The notes: generated from the letters alone by a model not told the origin. 11,951 nucleotides of DNA from Deltaproteobacteria bacterium (GCA_029857975.1 JAOUFX010000026.1:1-11951); one strand, 5' to 3'; shown: positions 1 through 7,684, numbered from the stretch's first letter. Numbers and translations are program-made.

Positions 1-310
1 GAATCGGGGGGTATGGCCTTGGCCAGGAGGGAGGGCATAGGTTCCGCGATGGCATGGCGGGGGGTTGGGGATAAGCCAGCCAAGAGAGAGCAGCCCGCCT
101 GTTGACCAGAGGGGGGCGGGTCCCTTATTCAGGGTGCGGGAAAGTTCTTCCTCCCGCTCCCTCTTGGCCAATGTCAATGAGCCAAACTGGGGGGGGCAAG
201 GCTCCCATCCCTGTTGACAAATCCAAAATATCTTTGTTAGAGTCCGTCCATAAGGAGATAATCCCTCTTGAAAAAAATCGTTAATGCACCAGCGGAGAAA
301 GGAGACCGCC
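1..310. other. Upstream region without a supportable gene
   Basis: No open frame here looks like a real protein. The 60-codon frame at 102-284 (+) is rich in Gly, Pro and Ser with no recognisable motif and lacks a good ribosome binding site. On the minus strand a frame with an ATG at 38-36 runs off the left edge and could be the first codons of a divergent gene, but only about 12 codons are visible and there is no clear Shine-Dalgarno. The left part is G-rich. The right part (from about 210) is AT-richer and holds the likely promoter region of the acyl-CoA dehydrogenase gene. Confidence 0.5.
214..242 (+). promoter_or_regulatory. Possible promoter -35 with overlapping dyad, upstream of acyl-CoA dehydrogenase
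   Basis: A perfect TTGACA lies at 214-219. The -10 region at the right distance (around 236-242, TTAGAG) is a poor match, so a plain sigma70 promoter is doubtful. The same stretch contains an imperfect inverted repeat: TGACAAA at 215-221 and TTTGTTA at 233-239 (6 of 7 pairs), separated by 11 bases. Such a dyad over a -35 box could be a repressor or activator site for the acyl-CoA dehydrogenase gene. This is inference from sequence pattern only. Confidence 0.3.
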
Positions 311-1468
311 ATGCAATATGACTTGACCGAAGAGCAAATATTGCTTCGCGACATGGTCCGCAAATTAGCGAAGGAGAAAGTGGAACCCGGGGCTACCGCC
401 CGCGACCAGAAGGGAGAATTTAGTTGGGAAATGGTGGAGCTGATGCGGGAGAATGGTCTTTTGGGAGTCGATTTTGGAGAGGAATTCGGCGGAAGCGGCG
501 CCGGCCTTCTTTCTTTGATCATCGTGGTAGAGGAGCTCTCCAAGGTTGATGCCGCCGCTGGCATTATCCCCGTCGGGCAAGAACTGGGCAGTTTGCCCAT
601 CCTTTTAGCCGCCAATCCGGAACAAAAGAAAAAGTTTCTTCCCCCCCTGGCGGCGGGAGAAAAATTGGCCGCCTTTGCTCTGACCGAGGCCAGCGGCGGC
701 TCCGATGTGGCTGCTTTCCATTGCAAGGCAGTCCGCCAGGGTGATTTTTACCTCCTCAACGGAAGTAAAACATTCATCACCAATGGTGGAGTGTCAGAGA
801 CCGTAACCGTCTATGCGATCACTGACCCGGCCAAAGGAGGGCACAAAGGAGGCAGTGTTTTTATCGTGGAAAAAGGAACCAAGGGGTTTTCTGTCGGGAA
901 ACACGAGGATAAATTAGGCATTCGCTCTTCTGATACGGTGGAGCTGATCTTCGAAGACTGCCCCGTCCCTGCGGAGAACATACTGGGAAACGAAGGCCTG
1001 GGTTTTGCCATCATGATGAAGACCTTAGATTTCAGCCGCCCCGCGGTCGGTGCCCAGGCCCTGGGAATTGCCGCCGGCGCTTTTGAGTACGCCCTGCATT
1101 ATGCCCAGGAGCGGGTAGCCTTCGGAAAGCCGATCATCGCTCATCAGGGGATATCGTTTAAGCTCGCGGATATGGCCATGAACATTGAAGCTTCCCGGCA
1201 GCTCCTATACAAAACGGCAGCCGTACTCCAGGAGCTTCCCAAGGACATGTCCAGGATAAGCCCGGAGACCATCCGTTTATCATCCATGTCCAAGTGCTTC
1301 TGTTCTGACGTGGCTATGCGGGTAACGGTGGAAGCGGTGCAGGTCCTCGGAGGATACGGGTACGTCAAGGAGTATCCGGTGGAACGTTATATGCGCGATG
1401 CCAAGATAACCCAAATTTATGAAGGGACGAATGAGATTCAGAGGGTGGTGATCGCCTCGACATTTTAA
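311..1468 (+). CDS. Acyl-CoA dehydrogenase
   Basis: This 385-residue FAD flavoprotein should oxidise an acyl-CoA to the 2,3-enoyl-CoA and pass electrons to electron-transfer flavoprotein in the cytoplasm. The order is that of the family: alpha-helical N-domain (about 1-115), middle beta domain containing LTEASGGSD (124-132) and the FITNGG loop (155-160), then the C-terminal helical domain with ERVAFGKPI (267-275), QVLGGYGY (344-351) and the end motif IYEGTNEIQR (369-378). Glu371 in YEGT is at the catalytic-base position of short-chain and medium-chain enzymes. Length matches the usual 380-390. I chose the ATG at 311 because AAAGGAG (298-304) sits six bases upstream and MxxDLTEEQ is the normal beginning; the ATG at 284 would add nine unrelated residues. 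The exact acyl substrate cannot be read from the sequence. It is monocistronic here and convergent with the Nudix gene. Confidence 0.95.
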   Translation: MQYDLTEEQILLRDMVRKLAKEKVEPGATARDQKGEFSWEMVELMRENGLLGVDFGEEFGGSGAGLLSLIIVVEELSKVDAAAGIIPVGQELGSLPILLAANPEQKKKFLPPLAAGEKLAAFALTEASGGSDVAAFHCKAVRQGDFYLLNGSKTFITNGGVSETVTVYAITDPAKGGHKGGSVFIVEKGTKGFSVGKHEDKLGIRSSDTVELIFEDCPVPAENILGNEGLGFAIMMKTLDFSRPAVGAQALGIAAGAFEYALHYAQERVAFGKPIIAHQGISFKLADMAMNIEASRQLLYKTAAVLQELPKDMSRISPETIRLSSMSKCFCSDVAMRVTVEAVQVLGGYGYVKEYPVERYMRDAKITQIYEGTNEIQRVVIASTF

Positions 1469-1470
1469 AG

Positions 1471-1560
1471 ACAGGGTTCGAGGGGGCCGGGGTACAGGGG
1501 TTCGAGTGAAAAAACCCTAAAAGCACTGGAATCCTTGACCCCTTGAATCCTTGAATCCTG
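1471..1560. repeat. Short degenerate intergenic repeats between convergent genes
   Basis: Two copies of ACAGGG(G)TTCGAG occur at 1471-1482 and 1494-1506. AATCCTTGA occurs at 1530-1538 and 1546-1554, with a further partial copy starting at 1554 and a related CCCCTTGAA at 1539-1547. The arrangement is a run of near-identical 8-12 base words rather than a clean tandem array. It resembles the dispersed 'TTGAATCC/GGTTCGAG' intergenic repeats that I recall from deltaproteobacterial genomes; that family assignment is from memory. The right part overlaps the 3' end of the Nudix reading frame. No obvious rho-independent terminator is seen for either convergent gene. Confidence 0.6.
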
Positions 1561-2092
1561 TCGTTGAGAAGTACCAATAAAAAGCTGCGATCACTAAGGC
1601 GTGCGTGATTTGGCCCTCGCGGATAAGCCGGGGAATTTCCGCCAAGGGTACGGTCTTCACTTCGATATCTTCGGTGGAATCCTGCCGGGGGAGATTGTGG
1701 AAGGTCACATTCCTGATCAGATAGGTATAGCAGCGGTTGGTATGAATGGCCGGGTTAGGGTGGACGGTGCCCAAAAGGATTGGCTCTTCGCCCCCATAGC
1801 CGGTCTCTTCCAGAAGCTCACGGCTGGCCGCCTGTGAGGGCGTATCCCCATCGTCAAGCATCCCTCCCGGAATTTCCAGGCAGAAATCTTTGGTCCCGAA
1901 GCGAAATTGTTTGACCAGGATCACTTGCTCATCAGAAGTAAGGGGGATGACATTCACCCAATCCGGAGAATCCAGAAGGTAAAAGTCATGTTCCCGGTCC
2001 GTGCGAGGAGAAAGGTAGTGTTCCATTTTCAGGGTAAAGATGCGGCAGGAATGCAGGATCTTGGAACCAAGAAACTTCCAGGGTCGAGGCAC
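1517..2092 (-). CDS. Nudix hydrolase, ADP-ribose pyrophosphatase-like
   Basis: A 191-residue member of the Nudix superfamily, which hydrolyses nucleoside diphosphates linked to another moiety (ADP-ribose and similar). The Nudix box spans 77-99: Gly77, then Asp83 where the consensus has Glu, then REL-L-EETGY (91-99) with the metal-binding Glu92, Glu95 and Glu96 intact. The preceding VNVIPLT...VILVKQFRFG (46-66) and CLEIPGG (71-77) are typical of the ADP-ribose pyrophosphatase group. The start is GTG at 2092, 12 bases after the glcF stop, with AGGGAAGGG just upstream; the next Met (residue 23) would cut into the conserved WKxLxSKIL N-terminal strand. The family-like part ends near residue 176; the last 15 residues (from TTGFKD) are encoded by the adjacent repeat. 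It is the last gene of the glycolate cluster; a metabolic link to that pathway is not evident. Confidence 0.88.
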   Translation of the reverse strand: MPRPWKFLGSKILHSCRIFTLKMEHYLSPRTDREHDFYLLDSPDWVNVIPLTSDEQVILVKQFRFGTKDFCLEIPGGMLDDGDTPSQAASRELLEETGYGGEEPILLGTVHPNPAIHTNRCYTYLIRNVTFHNLPRQDSTEDIEVKTVPLAEIPRLIREGQITHALVIAAFYWYFSTTGFKDSRGQGFQCF

Positions 2093-2104
2093 GTTCCCTT
2101 CCCT

Positions 2105-3355
2105 TTAGGAGGTCTTTACCCCTCTGGCTAAGACTTCTGTCAGATAATGAACTTCCACCGCCATGCTATTTCGGCTCGCGCCATGGCGGAGCTGCAAATA
2201 GCAACCCGGACAGGAAGTGACCAAGACCTGGGCCTTACTCCTCCGCAGGTTGTCCATTTTCCGCTGCAAAATTTTCATGGACAGATCATAGTTGGCCAGA
2301 TTCAATCCCGCTCCTCCGCCGCAACACCAGTCGGCCTCGGGCATCTCCACGAACTGTAATCCCGGTACTTTCTTCAGCAGGTCACGCGGTTGGGACTTTA
2401 TTTGCTGAAAACGGTTCAGGTGGCAAGGGTCGTGGAAGGTAACTTTCAGGGTTTGATGGTTCTGCGGGAAGGAAAGGGTTTGGGTGGCAAGGAACTCACT
2501 TATATCCAGTACGCGGCTGCTGAATTTCTGGGCCTGTTCGGCGGAGCCGGGCTCCCGGGCCAGAAGAACGGGATATTTTTTCAGAAAAGAAGAACAACTG
2601 GCACATTCGGTGACCACCGCCTCGATGTCGAGATCCTGGAAAACCCTCAAATTTTTCCGGGCCATGATCCTGGCGCCTTCGAGATCCCCGTGACCGTAGG
2701 CCGGCAATCCGCAACATCCATGTTCAGGCCAAAAGACCCGGTGGCCACTTTTTAGGAGCAGGCTCAGGGTCGCTAAGCCGATATCAGGCAAAGCGAAATT
2801 GAAAGCACAGCCGCCGAAATAGGCGATCTTTTTTCCCTGGCCCTTTTGTTCTCCCCCAAGCGCCGGCCATCGCTCCCGCAGGGTTTGATCCGGCAAAGGG
2901 GGTAAGAGGTCCATAGCCCGCAGGAGATCCCGGTTCAACCAGGGAAGGAAGCTCAGAGCCCGAATCAGCCTGGCTCCGCTCTGCAACAGAAAAGCTTTCT
3001 TGAGGGCCGCAGATAACTTCCGTGGATCCGGCAATAAACGGCGAAAAAGATACCGCTGCAGCCATGGCTCCCCGAACTCGCGGTAGTAATCCGACCGCAT
3101 GGAGATCACTATTTCATCGGTCTCCACTGCCGGAAAACAGGCTTCCACGCATGCCCGACAGTTCAGGCATTGAAACAGGGAGTCCCGCGTTTCGGCGCTC
3201 CAGGTAAAATTTTTGTCTATCAGGGCCCGGGCCAGAGAGTTTCGGCCACGCGGAGCCTTGGTCTCCACCCCCGTAGCCTGATAGACCGGACAGGCGGCCA
3301 GGCAGAAGCCACAGCGGTTACACTTGACGACTTCGTCTTTTGGGGCCGTTATCAT
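2105..3355 (-). CDS. glcF: Glycolate oxidase iron-sulfur subunit (GlcF-like)
   Basis: This 416-residue Fe-S electron-transfer subunit should take electrons from the flavin subunit encoded just upstream and deliver them to the quinone pool or another acceptor. It has two ferredoxin-type 4Fe-4S motifs, CxxCxxCxxxCP at Cys12/15/18/22 and Cys63/66/69/73. Two CCG (cysteine-rich) domains follow: the first with Cys183, HGCCG at 212-216 and CASC at 251-254; the second with DPCH at 309-312, WCCGGG at 343-348 and SCPGC at 381-385. Length matches E. coli GlcF (about 407). The start at 3355 overlaps the upstream stop as ATGA (3355-3352), with GGAGG three bases before it, which argues for translational coupling. 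An in-frame ATG at 3454 would add 33 residues that lie inside the upstream gene and look non-native. Related Fe-S proteins serve lactate and glycerol-3-phosphate dehydrogenases, so the substrate call depends on the neighbours. Confidence 0.9.
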   Translation of the reverse strand: MITAPKDEVVKCNRCGFCLAACPVYQATGVETKAPRGRNSLARALIDKNFTWSAETRDSLFQCLNCRACVEACFPAVETDEIVISMRSDYYREFGEPWLQRYLFRRLLPDPRKLSAALKKAFLLQSGARLIRALSFLPWLNRDLLRAMDLLPPLPDQTLRERWPALGGEQKGQGKKIAYFGGCAFNFALPDIGLATLSLLLKSGHRVFWPEHGCCGLPAYGHGDLEGARIMARKNLRVFQDLDIEAVVTECASCSSFLKKYPVLLAREPGSAEQAQKFSSRVLDISEFLATQTLSFPQNHQTLKVTFHDPCHLNRFQQIKSQPRDLLKKVPGLQFVEMPEADWCCGGGAGLNLANYDLSMKILQRKMDNLRRSKAQVLVTSCPGCYLQLRHGASRNSMAVEVHYLTEVLARGVKTS

Positions 3356-6135
3356 AAGCCTCCATAAAATCGGCCGGGATTTAAAAGGTGCATGGGGTCC
3401 AGGGCAGTTTTGATGGCTTTCATGTAAGGGAAGGATGGCCCTGGCTGTCCCCATACAGAGATGTTCTTTTTCAGCATCGAGGGAGCGGATTCAATCACCA
3501 AATTCCCTCCCGCCGCTTCCGCTTCTTTTCTGAGATCGGCAAGGATTCCCGCAATGGTCGCAACTGCTGGCGGCCCGGTTTCTTCCGACTCCAGAAAAAG
3601 ATTGATCATGCCGGTTCCGAGATGGCCGAGGAGAGCCGCATCAACAGCGTTTTGCGCTGATAGAGATTCGGCCTTATGAAAGAAGGCCCCACCTTGGGAG
3701 AGGGAAGTAGAAACTTTACAGGAAGCAGCCAAATGGGAACGGTCCCGAAGGAGCGGATGTATCCCTTGGAGGACTTTCCAAATTGCTGCCGCCGGCAAAT
3801 CCTGGAAAATTTGAAAATCGGACATACCCTCCTCTTCCCGCAGGAAGCGAATTCTTTGGGTTTGCGCTTCTACAGCTTCGCCGGACCCTTCGATTCCGAT
3901 TAAAAGCAGAATCCCCGGCGGAAAAGCGGATGTTATGGACGGGGGGATGATCGCTGCGGCTTTCCGGTTGAAAAGCAATAAGGAGGAAGGAAGAAGGTCA
4001 GAGTGGACGATCTTAAATGCCATGGTCTGGGCCTGCGCAGCATCCCGGCAGGGGAGGACGAGAATAACTTCCCGCTCGGGAGCGGGCAATAAGCGCAGGG
4101 TCGCTTCGGCGATAATCCCCAGGGTCCCGCAAGAGCCTATATAAAGTTTGGTCATATCGTAACCGGAGACGTTCTTTACTGTCTTGCCACCGGCCTTGAC
4201 GATTTCCCCTCCCGCCAAGACTAATTTTACGCCCAGGGTTAGGTCCCGGGCGCTTCCATAAAGAAGCCTTTTCGGGCCGCTGGAATTGGTGGAGAGAATC
4301 CCCCCGATGGTGGCATCGGCAAAGGGTGGGTCCAGAGGAATAAAGCAATGGTGTCGGGCCAGATTTTCCTGGATGGCTTGAAGCTTTACGCCTGCTTCCA
4401 CGGTGATCGTAAGGTTTTCTAAATCGATCTCCAGGATGCGGTCCATACGGGATAGATTGAGTACAGCATCAAGCCGCGACGGAGAGTTCCCGCAATCGAT
4501 CTTCGTGCCCCCTCCCATGGGAACGATGGAGGAGTTTTTCAGGGCGGCGAGGCGCAGGATCTCGCCGGCCTCCGGCACGCTTCCCGGAAAAGCCACTACG
4601 GGGGGGATGATTCCTTCCACGGAGTATTTTGCAGCCTCGGCCCTCGCTCCCCGGCAATTTTCTTCGCCGACAATGATAGCGATACCGGAAAGGAAATCAC
4701 CACCCGGCGATAGATCCCGTTGGGATGGGATCTTCGGAGGGGAGGCTTCTACGGGTGGAAAAATTTTCCCCGGGTTGCAAAGGCCGGGGGGGTCAAGCGC
4801 TTCTTTGACTTTGCGCATAAAGGAGATGTCGGCGGGAGAAAAGATTAAACTCATGGAATCGATCTTTTCCAGACCAATCCCGTGCTCTCCGCTGATGGTT
4901 CCTCCCGCAAGGGCGCAGGCCTCGAGAATTTCTTTGCCCGCCTCAATGACCCGCGTCCGTTCGTTTTCATCCCGGTCATCAAAGAGGATCAAAGGATGGA
5001 GGTTTCCATCTCCGGCATGGAAGACATTCCCAATGGTCAGAGCGTGCTTTTGGGCGATCTCTCCCACCCGCCGCAGGACGCTTGGAAGTTGGGTGCGCGG
5101 GACCGTTCCGTCCGCGCATAAGTAACTGGTTTTAACCCGAGCTACGGCTCCGAAAGCCCCCCGGCGCCCCTTCCAGAGTATATCCCTTTCACTGGCGTTT
5201 TTGGCCAGACGAACCTCCCGCACATGATTCTCCTGGCAGATTTGGCGAATGCGGTCTGCCTGACGCTCCATCCCTTCCCGGATTCCGTCAAGCTCGATGA
5301 TCAGAACCCCCTCGGCATCCAGGGGATATCCGGCGTGCACAGAAGCTTCCACGGCTCCCAGCACAACCTGGTCGATCATTTCCAGAGCCGCGGGGATTAT
5401 GCCGGCAGCGATAATCGCGGAAACGGTTTTGCCGGCGTCTTCAATTTTGTCGAAGATCGCCAGGATGGTTTGCACCGCCTGAGGCTGATGGAGCAAGCGG
5501 AGGGTGGCCCGGGTGGCGATGCCCAAAGTTCCTTCCGCACCCACCATGAGGCCGACGAGATCGTATCCCGGCGGGTCTAGGCATTTTCCTCCCAACGAGA
5601 CAATCCTCCCATCGGGCATGGCCATTTCCAGACCCAGGATATGGTTGGTGGTCACGCCGTACTTTAAGCAATGGGGACCACCTGAGTTTTCACCTACGTT
5701 CCCCCCGATCATGGAAACTTTCTGGCTGGCCGGGTCCGGGGCGTAAAGATAGCCGGATGGCGCCAAGGCATTCTGCACTTCCAGGTTGGTGGCTCCAACC
5801 TCCACTTCGGCCCTAAGATTATCGAGGTCGATCAAGCGCAGGGCCTTCATGCGGGAGGTCGCGATTACAATTCCTCCCTGGCAGGGAATGGAGCCGCCGG
5901 TTAGATTCGTTCCCGCCCCCCGGGGAAGGTAGGGAATTTGTTCTTCCAACGCCAGGCGGACAACGGAGGCCACCTGTTCGATGGTTGCGGGGAAAACGAT
6001 AAAGTCAGGAAGAGAATGGTTTAACGAGGCATCGTAGCCATAGGCCCGAAGATGAGGTGGGGAATGTAATACCCATTCCCGGTTGACGATGGCTTGCAGT
6101 TTTTTGATTAACTTTTTTCTGCGCCTTGGGTCCAT
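3352..6135 (-). CDS. Fused glycolate oxidase FAD subunits (GlcD-GlcE fusion)
   Basis: A single 927-residue frame joins two complete FAD-linked oxidase units normally made as separate GlcD and GlcE subunits. The first unit (about 1-460) has the FAD-binding PRGAGTNLTGG (71-81), GGNVGENSGGP (144-154), the C-terminal catalytic-domain motifs GNVFHAGDGNLHP (369-381) and GTISGEHGIG (412-421), and ends in NPGKIFP (454-460), as GlcD does. A Pro/Ser-rich linker (about 461-482) leads to a second FAD_binding_4-type unit with PMGGGTKIDCG (539-549), GGILSTNSSGP (611-621), NVSGYDMTKLYIGSCGTLGI (655-674) and the closing NPGRF (919-923), as in GlcE. The family reaction is glycolate to glyoxylate; D-lactate or another D-2-hydroxyacid remains possible. 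The start ATG at 6135 has only a weak, distant AGAGG upstream, with 89 bases separating it from the aminotransferase gene. The stop overlaps the glcF start. Confidence 0.9.
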   Translation of the reverse strand: MDPRRRKKLIKKLQAIVNREWVLHSPPHLRAYGYDASLNHSLPDFIVFPATIEQVASVVRLALEEQIPYLPRGAGTNLTGGSIPCQGGIVIATSRMKALRLIDLDNLRAEVEVGATNLEVQNALAPSGYLYAPDPASQKVSMIGGNVGENSGGPHCLKYGVTTNHILGLEMAMPDGRIVSLGGKCLDPPGYDLVGLMVGAEGTLGIATRATLRLLHQPQAVQTILAIFDKIEDAGKTVSAIIAAGIIPAALEMIDQVVLGAVEASVHAGYPLDAEGVLIIELDGIREGMERQADRIRQICQENHVREVRLAKNASERDILWKGRRGAFGAVARVKTSYLCADGTVPRTQLPSVLRRVGEIAQKHALTIGNVFHAGDGNLHPLILFDDRDENERTRVIEAGKEILEACALAGGTISGEHGIGLEKIDSMSLIFSPADISFMRKVKEALDPPGLCNPGKIFPPVEASPPKIPSQRDLSPGGDFLSGIAIIVGEENCRGARAEAAKYSVEGIIPPVVAFPGSVPEAGEILRLAALKNSSIVPMGGGTKIDCGNSPSRLDAVLNLSRMDRILEIDLENLTITVEAGVKLQAIQENLARHHCFIPLDPPFADATIGGILSTNSSGPKRLLYGSARDLTLGVKLVLAGGEIVKAGGKTVKNVSGYDMTKLYIGSCGTLGIIAEATLRLLPAPEREVILVLPCRDAAQAQTMAFKIVHSDLLPSSLLLFNRKAAAIIPPSITSAFPPGILLLIGIEGSGEAVEAQTQRIRFLREEEGMSDFQIFQDLPAAAIWKVLQGIHPLLRDRSHLAASCKVSTSLSQGGAFFHKAESLSAQNAVDAALLGHLGTGMINLFLESEETGPPAVATIAGILADLRKEAEAAGGNLVIESAPSMLKKNISVWGQPGPSFPYMKAIKTALDPMHLLNPGRFYGGL

Positions 6136-6224
6136 AAAAAATTTGAACCTCTATTTTCGCATGAAGAAGGGTTTAGGCGGAGATTCTGGACACGCATACT
6201 CGGAAGACTTTTTACGAGATCATC

Positions 6225-7403
6225 TTATTTGGCTTTGGAGAAAAACTCTTTAGCGGCAGTGGCACCCGCTCCCCGGGGAACTTCGAACCCCTGCTCCCGC
6301 AAGGCCTGCTCCAGGGCAATTAAAAAGTAAAGGACATTGGCCTCGGAGGAGGAATATCCCATGAGTCCTACCCGCCAGATCTTGCCTTTCAGAGCCCCTA
6401 ACCCGCCGCCAATTTCCAGGTTATATTCGTCTAAAAGCTTTTTGCGCAGCTTGGGGTCGTCGGTCCCCTGGGGAATGCTCACCGCGTTCAAGGACCAGAG
6501 CCGGTAAGGTTCTGGCACCAACATATTGAGACCCATGGCCTCGATTCCCTGCACCAAGGCCAGATGGTTCCGGCGATGTCGTTCGTGCCGGGGGGCTAGG
6601 CCTTCCTCCCCGATGATGCGCAAAGCTTCCAGAAGCGCGTAGTTCATGCTGATGGGGGCGGTATGATGGTAGGTACGCTCGCTTCCCCAGTATTTTCCCA
6701 CCATGTTCATGTCCAGGTACCAGCTCTGCACCTTTTTGGCCCTGTTCTTTATTTTTTCCATAGCTCGGGGAGAAAAGGTGATAGGAGCCAGCCCCGGCGG
6801 GCAGCTTAAACACTTTTGAGTTCCGCTGTAACATATATCGATCCCCCATTCGTCCACCTTTACGGGGTGGCCTCCGAGGGAGGTCACGGTATCTACGAGG
6901 AGGAGGGTGTCCGGATTATTTTTTAGAATTGCCGGCAATTCTTCCAGGGGTTGCAGGACACCGGTGGAAGTCTCGGCGTGGACGAGGGCTAAAACCTTGG
7001 GCTGGAAGCTGCGGAGCTCTTTTTGAATGGCCTCGAGCTCAAAAGCCTCTCCCCAGGGAGCGGAAATGGCCCGCAAGTGGGCGCCGCACCTCTCGGCCAC
7101 GTCCGCCATGCGTTCCCCGAATACCCCGTTTATGCAGACCAGGACCCGATCCCCGGGCTCAACCACGTTGACGAAGGCTGCCTCCATTCCGGCGCTTCCC
7201 GTGCCTGAGATGGGGATGGTAACGGGATTCTTCGTGCCGAACACATGCCGTAGCAAATCCTGAAGGTTGTTCATGATACGGATAAATTCCGGGTCCAGAT
7301 GGCCTACCATAGGCTTGGCCATGGCCAAGAGGACTCGTGGATCTACGTTGCTTGGCCCGGGACCCATAAGGATGCGCGCGGGGGGATGGAATTCGCCGGT
7401 CAT
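6225..7403 (-). CDS. Alanine/serine-glyoxylate aminotransferase (class V, PLP)
   Basis: A 392-residue fold-type I PLP enzyme of the class V aminotransferases. In this subgroup the amino group of alanine or serine is passed to glyoxylate, giving glycine. Visible landmarks are [14 protein letters not shown] (12-25), GTGSAGMEA (67-75), the pyridine-nitrogen Asp171 in [11 protein letters not shown], the Schiff-base Lys197 in [13 protein letters not shown] (193-205), and the substrate-carboxylate Arg344 in WRVGLMG. Length matches human AGT (392) and bacterial relatives. The ATG at 7403 has AAGGAG five bases upstream. As first gene of the cluster before glycolate oxidase, glyoxylate is the expected amino acceptor; the amino donor (Ala, Ser, or an ureidoglycine-type substrate as in PucG) cannot be decided from sequence alone. 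The Asp171/Lys197/Arg344 set is complete, so activity is expected. Confidence 0.92.
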   Translation of the reverse strand: MTGEFHPPARILMGPGPSNVDPRVLLAMAKPMVGHLDPEFIRIMNNLQDLLRHVFGTKNPVTIPISGTGSAGMEAAFVNVVEPGDRVLVCINGVFGERMADVAERCGAHLRAISAPWGEAFELEAIQKELRSFQPKVLALVHAETSTGVLQPLEELPAILKNNPDTLLLVDTVTSLGGHPVKVDEWGIDICYSGTQKCLSCPPGLAPITFSPRAMEKIKNRAKKVQSWYLDMNMVGKYWGSERTYHHTAPISMNYALLEALRIIGEEGLAPRHERHRRNHLALVQGIEAMGLNMLVPEPYRLWSLNAVSIPQGTDDPKLRKKLLDEYNLEIGGGLGALKGKIWRVGLMGYSSSEANVLYFLIALEQALREQGFEVPRGAGATAAKEFFSKAK

Positions 7404-7443
7404 AAAGTCTCCTTAGAATAAGGTTAAAAAAAGTTTATTTGAG

Positions 7444-7472
7444 AAATTACCACAACCGATGATTGGAAGCAA
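7444..7472 (-). promoter_or_regulatory. Candidate promoter of the glyoxylate cluster
   Basis: On the minus strand TTGCTT (7472-7467) and TAATTT (7449-7444) are separated by exactly 17 bases. This is a moderate sigma70 match about 41 bases before the aminotransferase start. The AT-rich surroundings offer other weak -10 candidates, so the exact site is uncertain. Confidence 0.4.
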
Positions 7473-7522
7473 GAAATTTTAAATCATAAATTTATTGTAT
7501 AGGAATTTCTTTTTTTATCTTT

Positions 7523-7602
7523 CCCCCTCACCCCCGCCCTCTCCCCCGTTGACGGGGAGAGGGCTTCGTCGTGAGCTCAGCCGAACGGGAAGGGTGAGGG
7601 GG
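7523..7602. repeat. Cruciform-forming intergenic repeat
   Basis: An outer 11-base perfect inverted repeat, CCCCCTCACCC (7523-7533) with GGGTGAGGGGG (7592-7602), encloses an inner 11-base perfect inverted repeat, GCCCTCTCCCC (7536-7546) with GGGGAGAGGGC (7554-7564), which closes a 7-base loop. The nested stems would fold strongly in RNA or single-stranded DNA. The 'CCCTCACCC...CCCTCTCCCC' wording is that of a repeat I know as dispersed in many proteobacterial genomes; copy number in this genome cannot be seen here. It lies between the divergent aminotransferase and HU genes, upstream of the HU promoter, so it is not a terminator for either. Confidence 0.8.
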
Positions 7603-7656
7603 CTTAACTTGTAAATCCAGGGGGTAAAGAAAATTTATTTTTTGCGAATAAATGAT

Positions 7657-7684
7657 TTGACAAGTTTTAAATATCCTTTAAAAT
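7657..7684 (+). promoter_or_regulatory. Strong sigma70-type promoter of the HU gene
   Basis: A perfect -35 TTGACA (7657-7662) is followed after 16 bases by TAAAAT (7679-7684), a five-of-six -10 match, in AT-rich surroundings. Transcription would begin near 7690, giving a leader of about 40 bases to the ATG at 7731. This also argues against the in-frame ATG at 7689, which would lie at the transcript's very 5' end. Confidence 0.7.

Noticed and set aside
1..38. Possible first codons of a minus-strand gene leaving the left edge
   Set aside because: Only about 12 codons are visible, without a clear Shine-Dalgarno; too little to support a call.
102..284. 60-codon plus-strand frame upstream of the acyl-CoA dehydrogenase
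   Set aside because: Low-complexity composition, no motif, no ribosome binding site, and it spans the probable promoter region.
1471..1560. CRISPR-like array
   Set aside because: The repeated words are only 8-12 bases, degenerate and irregularly spaced, with no unique spacers or cas genes.
3356..3454. N-terminal extension of GlcF to an ATG at 3454
   Set aside because: The extra 33 residues overlap the GlcDE coding region and do not look like GlcF; the ATGA-coupled start at 3355 with GGAGG is much better.
4403..5125. A 240-codon plus-strand frame antisense to the GlcDE gene
   Set aside because: It is rich in Arg, Ser and Pro with no family motif, and lies opposite a strongly conserved flavoprotein gene; it is a shadow of that gene's codon bias.
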